From assembly GCA_035628645.1 (NCBI GenBank), contig DASPJL010000143.1, forward strand, positions 1 through 22,217: DNA of 22,217 bases. Direction: 5' to 3'. Positions 7,296 to 15,097 of this stretch are shown here, in pieces. A model generated the notes under the pieces. That model did no database searches and was not told the DNA's origin. It saw nothing but the letters and a program-made list of their open reading frames with translations. The translations under genes were made by a program, and so were the position numbers. The number at the start of each line of letters is the position of its first letter. The first letter of the stretch is position 1. Source of the DNA: DASPJL01 sp035628645 (lineage in GTDB: Bacteria > Bacteroidota > Bacteroidia > Cytophagales > Cyclobacteriaceae).

Positions 7296-7758
7296 ATGTT
7301 ATTCCGTAAAAGAAAAGGTATCGTTTGCATTTTTTGCAACTCCATACTACAAACATTCCTGCAATTTTGAGTTTCATAAACTATGAAAAACCAGTTACTC
7401 CTAAAATATAACCCGTCATGTATAAAAGTAGACTACTCGCGACTTTTTGAAAAAAATTAACTTTTACCTAATAAATTTGGCACAAAATAAAAAAATCCGA
7501 TAATTTAATGAAAATGACTATTAACTATTATTTAATATTCCTGAAGCAACATTTTTTTCATTTTTAGTATCTGGCTATAAGAGCCAATAAATTTATCAAA
7601 AGAATGGAAAAATCACGGTGTCAAAACTAATATAACTATAAACTAAAGGAGGTGCATGATAAAAAAATAAGTATCTACTTCGATTCGCGTTTATGAGGGT
7701 AGATAAATTGCGAAGTATTCCATTACCCTTTTTACTAACAACAACAAAATTTAAAAAA
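7296..7758. other. AT-rich upstream region of the secreted-protein gene
   Basis: No gene was recognised here. It holds a possible promoter (TTTG at 7476-7479, TAATTTAA at 7501-7508, 21-bp spacer) and an unusually good Shine-Dalgarno sequence, AAAGGAGGTG (7645-7654). That sequence precedes a five-codon frame, ATG ATA AAA AAA TAA (7656-7670). The long 5' leader suggests post-transcriptional control, but nothing further can be supported. Confidence 0.4.
7476..7508 (+). promoter_or_regulatory. Possible Bacteroidota promoter
   Basis: The -33-like TTTG (7476-7479) and -7-like TAATTTAA (7501-7508) are spaced 21 bp apart. The -7 box matches only part of TAnnTTTG. It would give a leader of about 240 bases to the gene at 7759. 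Confidence 0.3.
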
Positions 7759-9783
7759 ATGCGTAAAATTATTTTAATTCTTATAGGCTTTTTATCGCCT
7801 TTTATTTTATCAGCAGGGAATGGCACTATTTTCTTCACCAATGGAGATATTTCATATTTCCAAGCTGGATTTTCACAATATGAAAATTTCCATGGGCATA
7901 CTCAATTACTTAGCGGTGCCCAGTATCGGCTTAAAATAGTGGTTGAGCCAAGAGATTTGGTGAGAGGGTTAGATGTCACCTGGAGAACTCTAAGCGCAGA
8001 AAATCCCGGCAGTATGCGCGATATAAGTGCTACAAATGAAAAATCTCTCACCATGTTTAATGTGATTACAAATACAAGTGAAGAATCGGCCATAGAACTG
8101 ACGGTTTTCCCGTTGGGCTCTCCTCCCCCTTGTACTGAATTTACAATAACTTTTGTCCTTTCAACGGTCAGTGTCCCAGCACAGACAGTTGATACGTATG
8201 TTCATAAATTTCGTTTACTAGAAGCTCAAAAAACTACATGGACGAACACAGAAAGTGATGCATTATGGAATAGTTCAGATATTTATATGCAAGATGATCC
8301 AGTGCGAATCCCACCTCAAAGTCAGCATAACGTAGGAGATTTTGGCATAGAACCGAATACAACTAGTGAAACTTTCGTATCATCAAAGGATATGTGGATT
8401 CGTTGGGTTGTTGATAATAACCAAAGTCATCAAAATGCTAAATATTCGTACGGTGATGGAAGTTGGAATAGGGTTTTTGCTATGGTTAGAAACCGTGGCT
8501 GCCAAACTTCTCCATCAGCGAATTTACGGCTATATTGGACGGTTGCACGTTCATTTGAAATGTGGAAAGAGCATTGGCTAAATTATCAATCTAATTCAAC
8601 GGTTGCGGGAACTAATTGGATGTATATTGGTAATAATTCAACAAATCCAAAAGTCCCGTTGGGAGGTGAAATTACAATTAATACTCCAATGACTCCAATG
8701 AGTTCATATAGCTACTCTGCGGCTTCAAGCCCAGTGTCAATTAGTCCTCTTGCTGGAGGAGAGCGAAGAATTATAACGCCTGTTGGTTGGCGCGCACCAA
8801 ATCCTGATGATTTTAAAAGTGGCTTTGATTTAAAAATTCGTCCTGATGGCTGGCCGGTTATTTGTTTACTTGCACGCTTAGAATCAACAGGTGACCCCAT
8901 GTTTAATGAACAGGATAGGGATGTTTTTTGGAATGTTGTAGACAATAACAACATCATTACATTAAATACTTATGTAACTAATAACGACGGAACTTATGAC
9001 CGAGTAGCTCCAGGAACATATACAGGAACAGGTCCAAACTGGCAATCTAGAATGGGTGTGTTATTCATTAACAATCCAACATCTACTTCAAGAATTGTGA
9101 ATTTAAGTTTTAATGAGCTTCAGTTGGACTCTCCCGCCGCACCAGAGTTTAATGATTATGGTTTTGCTGTGCTTGCTTTTGATCAAGACCTTTGGGACAA
9201 GTGGGACGCCGGTGGACGAATCGGGAGCGGCATTTCTGTAATTGAGGATGGATTGGTAAAAGTTACTGACCCCACAACAGCTACTTTACAAAATATAACT
9301 CTAACTGCCGGAGAAATGCATCGGTTGGGTGTTATGTTTGAGTATTACTATGATAGTATCCCCGATAGCAATTATACTTATCTGTATAGCCTAGGAGAGT
9401 ATGATACCGACCCGGCTGAACATATTCACGCACCAACTATGTTTACTACCACTGTATTGGAAAATCCTGTGCTTGATTCTATTGGTAGCAATGATACACT
9501 GTACGGTCATATTGATTCATTCAGCTACGTTATTTCACCTAACCCAGTAACTACAGGTTCGGTGAATGTAAACGTTTCTCTCAATTTCCATACTTCAACC
9601 GCTGTATTGAATATTTATAATAGTCTGGGAAATCCAATGATAACTCCTTACTCATTAGGTACTTTGACGCCAGGGAACCATTCATTTCCAGTAAATGTAA
9701 GTAGTGTGCCATCAGGTACATACACAATGGTAATAACAGCTAAGGACATAAACTATAGTCAGGTTATTATTATTTCTGAATAG
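7759..9783 (+). CDS. Secreted protein with T9SS type A C-terminal sorting domain
   Basis: The start at 7759 gives a 674-aa protein opening with a signal peptide (MRKIILILIGFLSPFILSA, cleavage near residue 19). An upstream in-frame ATG at 7693 would bury that signal, so it was not chosen. A middle region has D-MWIRWVVDN, HQN, V-x-NRGC and LYWTVAR, motifs seen in other large Bacteroidota secreted proteins beside zinc-peptidase or CARDB-like regions. The last 85 residues (from YVISPNPVTTG to IIISE) form the T9SS type A (Por secretion) tail: a PNP motif, a VNIYNSLG-like strand and an LTPG-N-x-F-x-V-x-V-x-S-x-PSGTY core. No catalytic motif was found. It is probably on the cell surface or released, and of unknown function. 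Confidence 0.88.
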   Translation: MRKIILILIGFLSPFILSAGNGTIFFTNGDISYFQAGFSQYENFHGHTQLLSGAQYRLKIVVEPRDLVRGLDVTWRTLSAENPGSMRDISATNEKSLTMFNVITNTSEESAIELTVFPLGSPPPCTEFTITFVLSTVSVPAQTVDTYVHKFRLLEAQKTTWTNTESDALWNSSDIYMQDDPVRIPPQSQHNVGDFGIEPNTTSETFVSSKDMWIRWVVDNNQSHQNAKYSYGDGSWNRVFAMVRNRGCQTSPSANLRLYWTVARSFEMWKEHWLNYQSNSTVAGTNWMYIGNNSTNPKVPLGGEITINTPMTPMSSYSYSAASSPVSISPLAGGERRIITPVGWRAPNPDDFKSGFDLKIRPDGWPVICLLARLESTGDPMFNEQDRDVFWNVVDNNNIITLNTYVTNNDGTYDRVAPGTYTGTGPNWQSRMGVLFINNPTSTSRIVNLSFNELQLDSPAAPEFNDYGFAVLAFDQDLWDKWDAGGRIGSGISVIEDGLVKVTDPTTATLQNITLTAGEMHRLGVMFEYYYDSIPDSNYTYLYSLGEYDTDPAEHIHAPTMFTTTVLENPVLDSIGSNDTLYGHIDSFSYVISPNPVTTGSVNVNVSLNFHTSTAVLNIYNSLGNPMITPYSLGTLTPGNHSFPVNVSSVPSGTYTMVITAKDINYSQVIIISE

Positions 9784-9792
9784 ACACATCTA

Positions 9793-9830
9793 AAAAGGGC
9801 CTGTCTCAAAAGTCGAGACAGGCCCCTTTT
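9793..9830 (+). terminator. Rho-independent terminator
   Basis: GGGCCTGTCTC (9797-9807) pairs perfectly with GAGACAGGCCC (9815-9825), loop AAAAGTC, with A-run before and T-run after. It lies 13 bp behind the stop of the T9SS protein. It is also the left end of the MITE-like element, so a mobile-element end may have been adopted as terminator. Confidence 0.75.
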
Positions 9831-9915
9831 CTTATCGATTTTATTCGGCCCCTAACTGAGAAGGTTTTTATATACGCAAGTATACGAGGCCACTTTTTAC
9901 TTTTGAGACAGCCCC
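9797..9915. mobile_element. MITE-like element with 17-bp terminal inverted repeats
   Basis: The left end GGGCCTGTCTCAAAAGT (9797-9813) and the reverse complement of the right end (9899-9915), GGGGCTGTCTCAAAAGT, match at 16 of 17 positions. Flanking A-run and T-run extend the symmetry. It is 119 bp long and encodes nothing. The termini resemble ends of transposase-bearing insertion sequences common in Bacteroidota, though the family is not assigned here. A target duplication could not be told from the A/T runs. It could be a non-autonomous element or the remnant of a deleted insertion sequence. Confidence 0.65.
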
Positions 9916-9933
9916 TTTTTTACTTATTTACGT

Positions 9934-9941
9934 TAACTTTG
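9934..9941 (+). promoter_or_regulatory. -7 box, possible promoter
   Basis: TAACTTTG matches the Bacteroidota -7 consensus TAnnTTTG exactly and lies 38 bp before the start codon at 9980. No good -33 box is seen at the expected distance, where a T-run from the MITE-like element lies. Confidence 0.4.
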
Positions 9942-9979
9942 TTAATATTGTTTGAGTCTTTATATATCAAGTCGCGGAA

Positions 9980-11626
9980 ATGAAATGGCCGATTGCCATA
10001 TTATGTATTTTTATACAGCATGTTGTACATGCTCAAAACCTTGTGCCTAATCCTGGATTTGAAGATAAATACACCTGCCCGTATTCCTCTAGTACATGGG
10101 ACGCTTTTGGAAAAATGGTAAAACACTGGTATAGCCCAAATGTAAATACCCCTGATTATTTTCACTCCTGTAGCAATTTAGATGAGCTGTCGGTTCCAAA
10201 GAATATTCGTTTTTGGCCGTGTACTAATTATTTGCCTGCTAAGGAGGGTGAAGCATATGCGGGAATAATTGTGCTGCCTAAGTTTAAAAAAACAGATAAG
10301 AACCATAGAGAGTATTTGCAAGTACGATTAGTATCTCCCCTAAAGAAAGATAAAAAATATTCCGTTAGTTTTTATGTGGCGTTGGACCAGTGCAGCGGTC
10401 ACTCATTTAGTCAAATTGGTGCTTATTTTTCTTCTAATAAAGACACGAACTACATACCTTTTCCCGATGCCAATTGCTGTGACTTTAAACCTGCATTTAA
10501 GCCTCAGGTATATTCAGACAATGTTATAGATAACAAAAATGAATGGCGGGAAATAAAAGGGACGTTTATCGCGACTGGAGGTGAAGAATGGATGTCTATA
10601 GGCGTTTTTAACGACACATTAGTTTCAACTCACTTTGATACGTTACAATATAAAGATTTCCCTTATTTTTTTATTGATGACGTAAGTGTTGAAGAAGCGC
10701 ATGCGATACAAATTTCGGATACCGTAGCTTGTATGGGAGATACCGTCTTATTATACACCCTTTCTAACAGCGTGGCGTGGTCTTATTCCCAAACAGGCTT
10801 AGATACCATCAGTACTAACGACACCCTTAGAATTGTATTAACCGGTATTACAAAAGTCTTTTTACATACCACTGATACTTCATATTTCATAACTTTATAC
10901 CCTTACTCTAGACCATCAGTTCTTCTTCCCTTGGATACCTTTAAGTGCATCCATGATACTATTGCTATAACTGCCCTCACAATTGATACGGGTTATAAGT
11001 ATCAATGGTCTACTGGCGATACGGCAAAAGTAATCACTGTGTTTAATCCGGGAACTTATACCATTACCATCCTCAATAAAGGGTGTAAAATTAATAAGGC
11101 TGTAACGGTTCATGATTTTCCTCAACCATTGCTAAACTTAGGTGTTGATACTCCTAATTGTTTTGAGGATATACCGTTTGTGTTACTTACCGCACCTTTA
11201 GCATCGAAATATATGTGGCAACCTAATGGCGAAACGACAAATGCAATTCAGGTATACGCTCCCGGCTCCTATTCTGTTACAATTACTGATACAAATAACT
11301 GTATATTTAATGATAGCATCATCATTGATGACGCCTGCTTGTATCCAGCATTTATTCCTAATGCCTTTACTCCAGGGAAAAAGGATGCTTTAAATACCAT
11401 ATTTAAACCCGAGATAATAAATGTGCATCAGTTCGAGATGATGATTTATAACCGATGGGGTGAACTTTTATTTTATACCCCCGATTATTCTCTCGGATGG
11501 AATGGTGACTATAAGAACGTTGCCTGTGCTGAAGGAGTGTATATGTACCAAATCCGGTTTTCACAACTAATTAATGGAAAAGAAAAGATTTCAAATGCAG
11601 TCGGCACTGTTTCCTTAATCAAGTAA
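9980..11626 (+). CDS. Secreted protein with T9SS type B (gliding-motility-type) C-terminal domain
   Basis: The 548-aa protein starts with a signal peptide (about 1-18, ending HVVHA before QNLVPNPGFED). The N-terminal NLVPNPGFE domain resembles those of many Bacteroidota surface proteins. Two PKD/Ig-like units follow at about 325-450, each closing with G-x-Y-x-[IV]-T-I. The C-terminal 95 residues hold the gliding-motility-associated (CHU_C) sorting domain: FIPNAFTP, then FEMMIYNRWGELLF, GWNG and GVYMYQIRF. That domain directs export through the type IX system. It stands alone, with a -7 box upstream. The partner and ligand are unknown. An adhesin or matrix role is an inference. Confidence 0.9.
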   Translation: MKWPIAILCIFIQHVVHAQNLVPNPGFEDKYTCPYSSSTWDAFGKMVKHWYSPNVNTPDYFHSCSNLDELSVPKNIRFWPCTNYLPAKEGEAYAGIIVLPKFKKTDKNHREYLQVRLVSPLKKDKKYSVSFYVALDQCSGHSFSQIGAYFSSNKDTNYIPFPDANCCDFKPAFKPQVYSDNVIDNKNEWREIKGTFIATGGEEWMSIGVFNDTLVSTHFDTLQYKDFPYFFIDDVSVEEAHAIQISDTVACMGDTVLLYTLSNSVAWSYSQTGLDTISTNDTLRIVLTGITKVFLHTTDTSYFITLYPYSRPSVLLPLDTFKCIHDTIAITALTIDTGYKYQWSTGDTAKVITVFNPGTYTITILNKGCKINKAVTVHDFPQPLLNLGVDTPNCFEDIPFVLLTAPLASKYMWQPNGETTNAIQVYAPGSYSVTITDTNNCIFNDSIIIDDACLYPAFIPNAFTPGKKDALNTIFKPEIINVHQFEMMIYNRWGELLFYTPDYSLGWNGDYKNVACAEGVYMYQIRFSQLINGKEKISNAVGTVSLIK

Positions 11627-11762
11627 CTATAGCTATCATTTTAATGACCTTTATTTAATATAGCTGATTGTTTTTAGCATAATTCTGTTCTTTTGCGCTT
11701 GACATTCTTTAACAAATTCATCTAGCAAACAATATTGTCTTCCACTAAACGTTGATAAAAAT

Positions 11763-12266
11763 ATGTTTGTACGAACCACGCTTCTAATAATGACAATCGG
11801 ATGTACCCTTTATAGTACATCTTGTAAAAAAGATTGTATAAGCAATTGTATTCAAAGTCCAATGTTCCGAATATACAATCCAGGAGGAACGGAAGATACC
11901 TTACAACTGTTTATTCAGGACACTCTTTCAAGCAATATTCTTGATACAGTTTTTTATATCCACAGAATTAGTAATACTTTATTAGAGAATGGAACTATTG
12001 GTACCATTCTTAACTTTAATGAAAGTGATGAATTGTTTAAAGGTGCGGATATGAGTGCATTAAACTTTATTATTAAAAATCCTCACAATGGAAAAACAGA
12101 TACGCTAAGTAATCTCCATTGGAATTTTCGAAATATTAAAAATGGATGTCGCCGTCCGGATGGTAGTGAATGCAAACAGATAGTCGATATACGCGTCACG
12201 TACAAGAATAAAGAGTATTTGATAACGGATGGCTTTAAACAAAATGATAAGCTATTTCTTAATTAG
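11763..12266 (+). CDS. Lipoprotein of unknown function
   Basis: This 167-aa protein has a lipoprotein signal with lipobox STSC, the Cys at about residue 21 followed by KKDC. The mature part is polar, with repeated DTL/DT motifs and a Cys pair (NCIQSP near the start, CRRPDGSEC near 135). No domain was recognised. It follows the T9SS type B gene by 136 bp on the same strand, and no clear terminator lies between them. The lysines right after Cys are common in Bacteroidota lipoproteins. Confidence 0.75.
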   Translation: MFVRTTLLIMTIGCTLYSTSCKKDCISNCIQSPMFRIYNPGGTEDTLQLFIQDTLSSNILDTVFYIHRISNTLLENGTIGTILNFNESDELFKGADMSALNFIIKNPHNGKTDTLSNLHWNFRNIKNGCRRPDGSECKQIVDIRVTYKNKEYLITDGFKQNDKLFLN

Positions 12267-12421
12267 CGTTTTTATTTTTAATTTATTATTAAAACAACTT
12301 CTTGGCTAAGACATACTCTTGTATAATCAAATTGTAGTTAGCTAAACTTTTATAGTCACTTTATTTTGAATTAGTATAATTATATGAGCTGAACATTAGA
12401 GTTCAATCATGAATACAACCC

Positions 12422-12448
12422 AAGCCCTGCTGAGAAGTGGGGCTTTTT
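12422..12448 (+). terminator. Probable rho-independent terminator
   Basis: AAGCCC (12422-12427) pairs with GGGCTT (12440-12445) around a 12-base loop, followed by T. It lies 155 bp behind the lipoprotein stop. The stem is short but the T-run is good. Confidence 0.55.
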
Positions 12449-12452
12449 ATGA

Positions 12453-12791
12453 ATATTATATGCAACAGTATTATATTGCATCCACATATCTCAAATTCAT
12501 GCAACAACCATACATAAACTGGATAAAACCTATGACCTAAGCCACCGGCATGGCTTTTACCAACTGTATATAACATCTCATAAAAGCGGCGAGTTCTATG
12601 GCGCGGTATTTTATTATGTTCATAATAGACAACGAGAGCATGAGTTAGTACCTAAGTTTGAATTTAAAGTACAACAGTTTAGTGATACCACTGAGCAAGG
12701 TGCCCTAACGCAGTGTAGGAAATGGATTGACACCAACCTACCTGGGAAATATACGATTACTGAAATTGGCAGTACCGATTTTGCAACATAA
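12453..12791 (+). pseudogene. Small conserved-looking gene without a start, probable frameshift
   Basis: From 12513 to the TAA at 12791 the frame reads HKLDKTYDLSHRHGFYQLYI and continues for 92 codons to GKYTITEIGSTDFAT, with strongly coding composition. The frame is open back to a TGA at 12450 but contains no ATG at all. An ATG at 12499 lies in a neighbouring frame (MQQPY). One added base between 12502 and 12512 would join it to the conserved part, which suggests a single-base deletion just after the start. Motifs such as AVFYYVHNRQREHELVPKF look conserved, but no named family is claimed. A non-ATG start is the alternative. Confidence 0.6.
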
Positions 12792-12915
12792 ATTATAAAA
12801 CTCTAATCCGTATCATCTAAGGCATTACTGCACATTTGCAATTTTCCGTAATCTGTATTCCCACAGTTGCAAAGACTGCGATGTTGTTAAAAAATGAAAG
12901 GCCGACATTCGTTGT

Positions 12916-13515
12916 ATGATAAGAATTGCTGTAGGAATCACTGCTTTAATGTTTTGTATAGGTGCATGCAAAAAAGACCCACCAAGTGGCCCAACATCGG
13001 TTCATGGGTTTGTAGTTTCTGGGGTAGATGGAAGCAGAGTGCCGTATGCTGACGTTTGGCTTGTTAAAAGTACCGGAGCAACAGCTTTAAGTGATAAAGT
13101 TGTAGGATATAAGCGAGCTAACAGTGAAGCTTATTATAATTTTGATTTCAATGCTGATGCTTTTGATGATTATTTTGTAACGGTGAAAGCAACGCATTAT
13201 CTTGATAAAGATTTTAGTAATTTTACGTTTGGGAAAAATAATAAGCTGGACTTGCCATTGCGTCCGAAGGGATATGTAAAGCTTAATTTTAAAGATGCCC
13301 CCCCATCAGACTATTTAAATAACGTGTTTGTTAATTGTATTCCAAATGTCCCTAGTGCTTTAAGCCGTGACACTGTTTTTTATGGATTCACACACGGAAA
13401 CATGAATCTAAGAATAATCTGTGGTTTTAATCCTTCAACAAGAGACGACACAATAGTTGACACAACCGTGTTTGTAAAAGCATTAGATACAACCGAATTG
13501 GTAATACTATATTGA
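12916..13515 (+). CDS. Lipoprotein with carboxypeptidase-regulatory-like domain
   Basis: The 199-aa protein has a lipobox IGAC (Cys at about 18) followed by KKDPP. After a Pro/Ser-rich linker, VHGFVVSGVDGSRVPYADVWLV (about 29-50) resembles the CarboxypepD_reg-like beta-sandwich found in Bacteroidota lipoproteins and TonB-dependent proteins, and the second half is a further beta-rich region. It is probably anchored in the outer membrane. It is followed at 51 bp by the attC-like inverted repeat, so it could be an integron-type gene cassette. No enzyme motif is seen. Confidence 0.75.
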   Translation: MIRIAVGITALMFCIGACKKDPPSGPTSVHGFVVSGVDGSRVPYADVWLVKSTGATALSDKVVGYKRANSEAYYNFDFNADAFDDYFVTVKATHYLDKDFSNFTFGKNNKLDLPLRPKGYVKLNFKDAPPSDYLNNVFVNCIPNVPSALSRDTVFYGFTHGNMNLRIICGFNPSTRDDTIVDTTVFVKALDTTELVILY

Positions 13516-13565
13516 AATGTAAATTTGGTGTCACGAAATATTCTGCGGGACGGCTGCGCGGATAT

Positions 13566-13653
13566 TTAACATAACGGTGTTATGGGTTTTGGCTGAAAAC
13601 CCGAAGCACAGCGGAGTCTTCCAGGAAACACCCATAACCCCCCGTTATGTTAA
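13566..13653. repeat. Nested inverted repeat resembling an integron attC site
   Basis: The outer arms TTAACATAACGG (13566-13577) and CCGTTATGTTAA (13642-13653) are perfect. The inner arms GTTATGGGT (13579-13587) and ACCCATAAC (13630-13638) are also perfect, separated from the outer ones by one base on the left and three on the right. A 42-base central part follows its own weaker fold. Paired outer and inner boxes with unequal spacers, 88 bp long and placed behind a small gene, are the layout of attC sites. The outer box differs from strict GTTRRRY. It may alternatively be a terminator between convergent genes. Confidence 0.6.
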
Positions 13654-13675
13654 TATAGCTTAGGAAAAGGATATT

Positions 13676-14956
13676 TCAGCCGCGTGTAGTATCCTTAGCA
13701 TTATTAAGTCGTTGAGCAACTGCCTTATCCAATAAACTCCTTATAAGTTGTTCCATACCGGTATTCCTTATACGTGAAGAAAAAGTCATAGCACCGAGTT
13801 TTAAAAATAGCTTGCCAATCAATTCGTCTGCAAAACTACTTGAAATTACAGGGACTCCTTCCCAGTCAATCACTAATGGAAAAGTAGGTTCAGCATTAAT
13901 AAGATTTAAAATTTTTGTTCTAATTTGATTACCAGAAAACCGCGTGCCAAAACCTGTGGTTTCGTTTCGCATTTTAATAATTAAACAGTCTTTATCTTCC
14001 ATTTCATATTGCATTTCAATAACGTCATTTGGCGTGTATTCACCTTGTCCAAAATCTAACGCTTCTGATATTGAAAATCTATCATTAACTTTAACTTCTC
14101 CACAAACAAGCGTTCCAAAATACCTTTGGCTGGGCCTGCTTATTTTTCTAACAGTATTTTGTTGTTTTATTAATACGCTTCCGGTTCCGCTCATAATTTC
14201 AAATGACCCGCCAGATAAAGTTGTGATTTTGAGTGAACCTGCAAGTCCATTACCTTGACCAAATTTCGGATTGCGGGTTACTCCGGCTTTCACAGCCTCT
14301 CCAATGGCCTGTAAATCAGTACGTAATGTAGGAATTCCCTCTCTAAGGGAATTTAAAATACCTTTACCAGAATCAACAACGGCAAAGGCAATAGTTTTTT
14401 CTTTTGGAAAAGTGGTAGCTTGAACAAATCCTCCAATCTCTGAATTAGAGTGATTGAGCACATTATCCATTATTTCATTAATAGACCATTCTAATCCTGA
14501 AATTATATTTCTTGGAAGAGTCATGCTTCGTAAAACTACATCCATAAAATCATCCACAATGTTTGTTTGCTCAATAGCATTCGTAAAATTTCGTGTTACT
14601 AAATGTCTATCATGTTGAAATTCTGAAATTCTATATTTATCTGGATTTAAAAAGTGTGCCCAATTAACAGAATGAAATAATTTTCTAGTGTCATAATGGT
14701 ATGGTAAACGAATATTAACTCTCGTCCCATTTTGCCTTAGCTGTTCTATTGAAGCAATGATAGGTAAAACACCATTTGGGTACGCATATCTCACTTCCCC
14801 AAAATCTAAAAATAAACTATCAGAGTTTGTCCTTTTAAATGCAGATAACGCATTGCAAAACTCTTTTACATTGTGAGGCTTCATTTTCCTTGATAACTGA
14901 ATGGTAAAAGCATTATCTCCTCGATAATTCCATGTTGTAGTTGAACCGTATTCCAT
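13676..14956 (-). CDS. STAS / histidine-kinase-like ATPase / STAS-like (DUF4325) fusion
   Basis: This 426-aa protein has three parts. Residues about 15-120 look like a STAS-type domain (SLFLDFGEVRYAYPNGVLPI). Residues 150-265 form a GHKL ATPase: the N box is E161-D164-N165-H169, G1 is DSGKG (195-199) and G2 is GQGNGLAG (233-240). Residues about 340-410 match the STAS-like DUF4325 domain, with VIDWEGVPVISSSFADEL. There is no phospho-acceptor His domain, so it is not a sensor kinase. It resembles anti-sigma/anti-anti-sigma switch proteins fused into one chain. Such fusions occur in accessory and defence regions. Its partner is unknown. It stands alone, convergent with the lipoprotein gene at 12916. 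Confidence 0.8.
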   Translation of the reverse strand: MEYGSTTTWNYRGDNAFTIQLSRKMKPHNVKEFCNALSAFKRTNSDSLFLDFGEVRYAYPNGVLPIIASIEQLRQNGTRVNIRLPYHYDTRKLFHSVNWAHFLNPDKYRISEFQHDRHLVTRNFTNAIEQTNIVDDFMDVVLRSMTLPRNIISGLEWSINEIMDNVLNHSNSEIGGFVQATTFPKEKTIAFAVVDSGKGILNSLREGIPTLRTDLQAIGEAVKAGVTRNPKFGQGNGLAGSLKITTLSGGSFEIMSGTGSVLIKQQNTVRKISRPSQRYFGTLVCGEVKVNDRFSISEALDFGQGEYTPNDVIEMQYEMEDKDCLIIKMRNETTGFGTRFSGNQIRTKILNLINAEPTFPLVIDWEGVPVISSSFADELIGKLFLKLGAMTFSSRIRNTGMEQLIRSLLDKAVAQRLNNAKDTTRG

Positions 14957-14984
14957 ATTCTTAGTTATCCAAATTTAAAGAGAT

Positions 14985-15023
14985 AAACCCTTGCCTAAAA
15001 GAAAAATTAAGAGACAAGGGTTT
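14985..15023. repeat. Inverted repeat upstream of the STAS/HATPase gene
   Basis: AAACCCTTG (14985-14993) and CAAGGGTTT (15015-15023) form a perfect 9-bp dyad around 21 bases. It lies 29 bp upstream of the start codon at 14956, on the minus strand. It could be an operator or a leader hairpin. Confidence 0.5.
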
Positions 15024-15041
15024 GCCATTTTTCGGCGCGAC

Positions 15042-15068
15042 AAAAAACGGCCCTGTTACAGACCGTTT
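15042..15068 (-). terminator. Rho-independent terminator of the LtrC/ArdC-N-like gene
   Basis: Read on the minus strand, AAACGG (15068-15063) pairs with CCGTTT (15050-15045), with CTG/CAG pairs in the upper stem, followed by a T-run (15047-15042). It lies 29 bp behind the stop at 15098. Confidence 0.75.
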
Positions 15069-15097
15069 CTCCTGTATCACCTATTAGCGGCTATACA

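Noticed and set aside
7693..7758. Upstream in-frame ATG for the T9SS type A protein
   Set aside because: It would add 22 residues before a clear signal peptide that begins at the ATG at 7759.
14128..14258. Long open frames antisense to the STAS/HATPase gene
   Set aside because: They lie opposite conserved ATPase motifs and are shadows of that gene.
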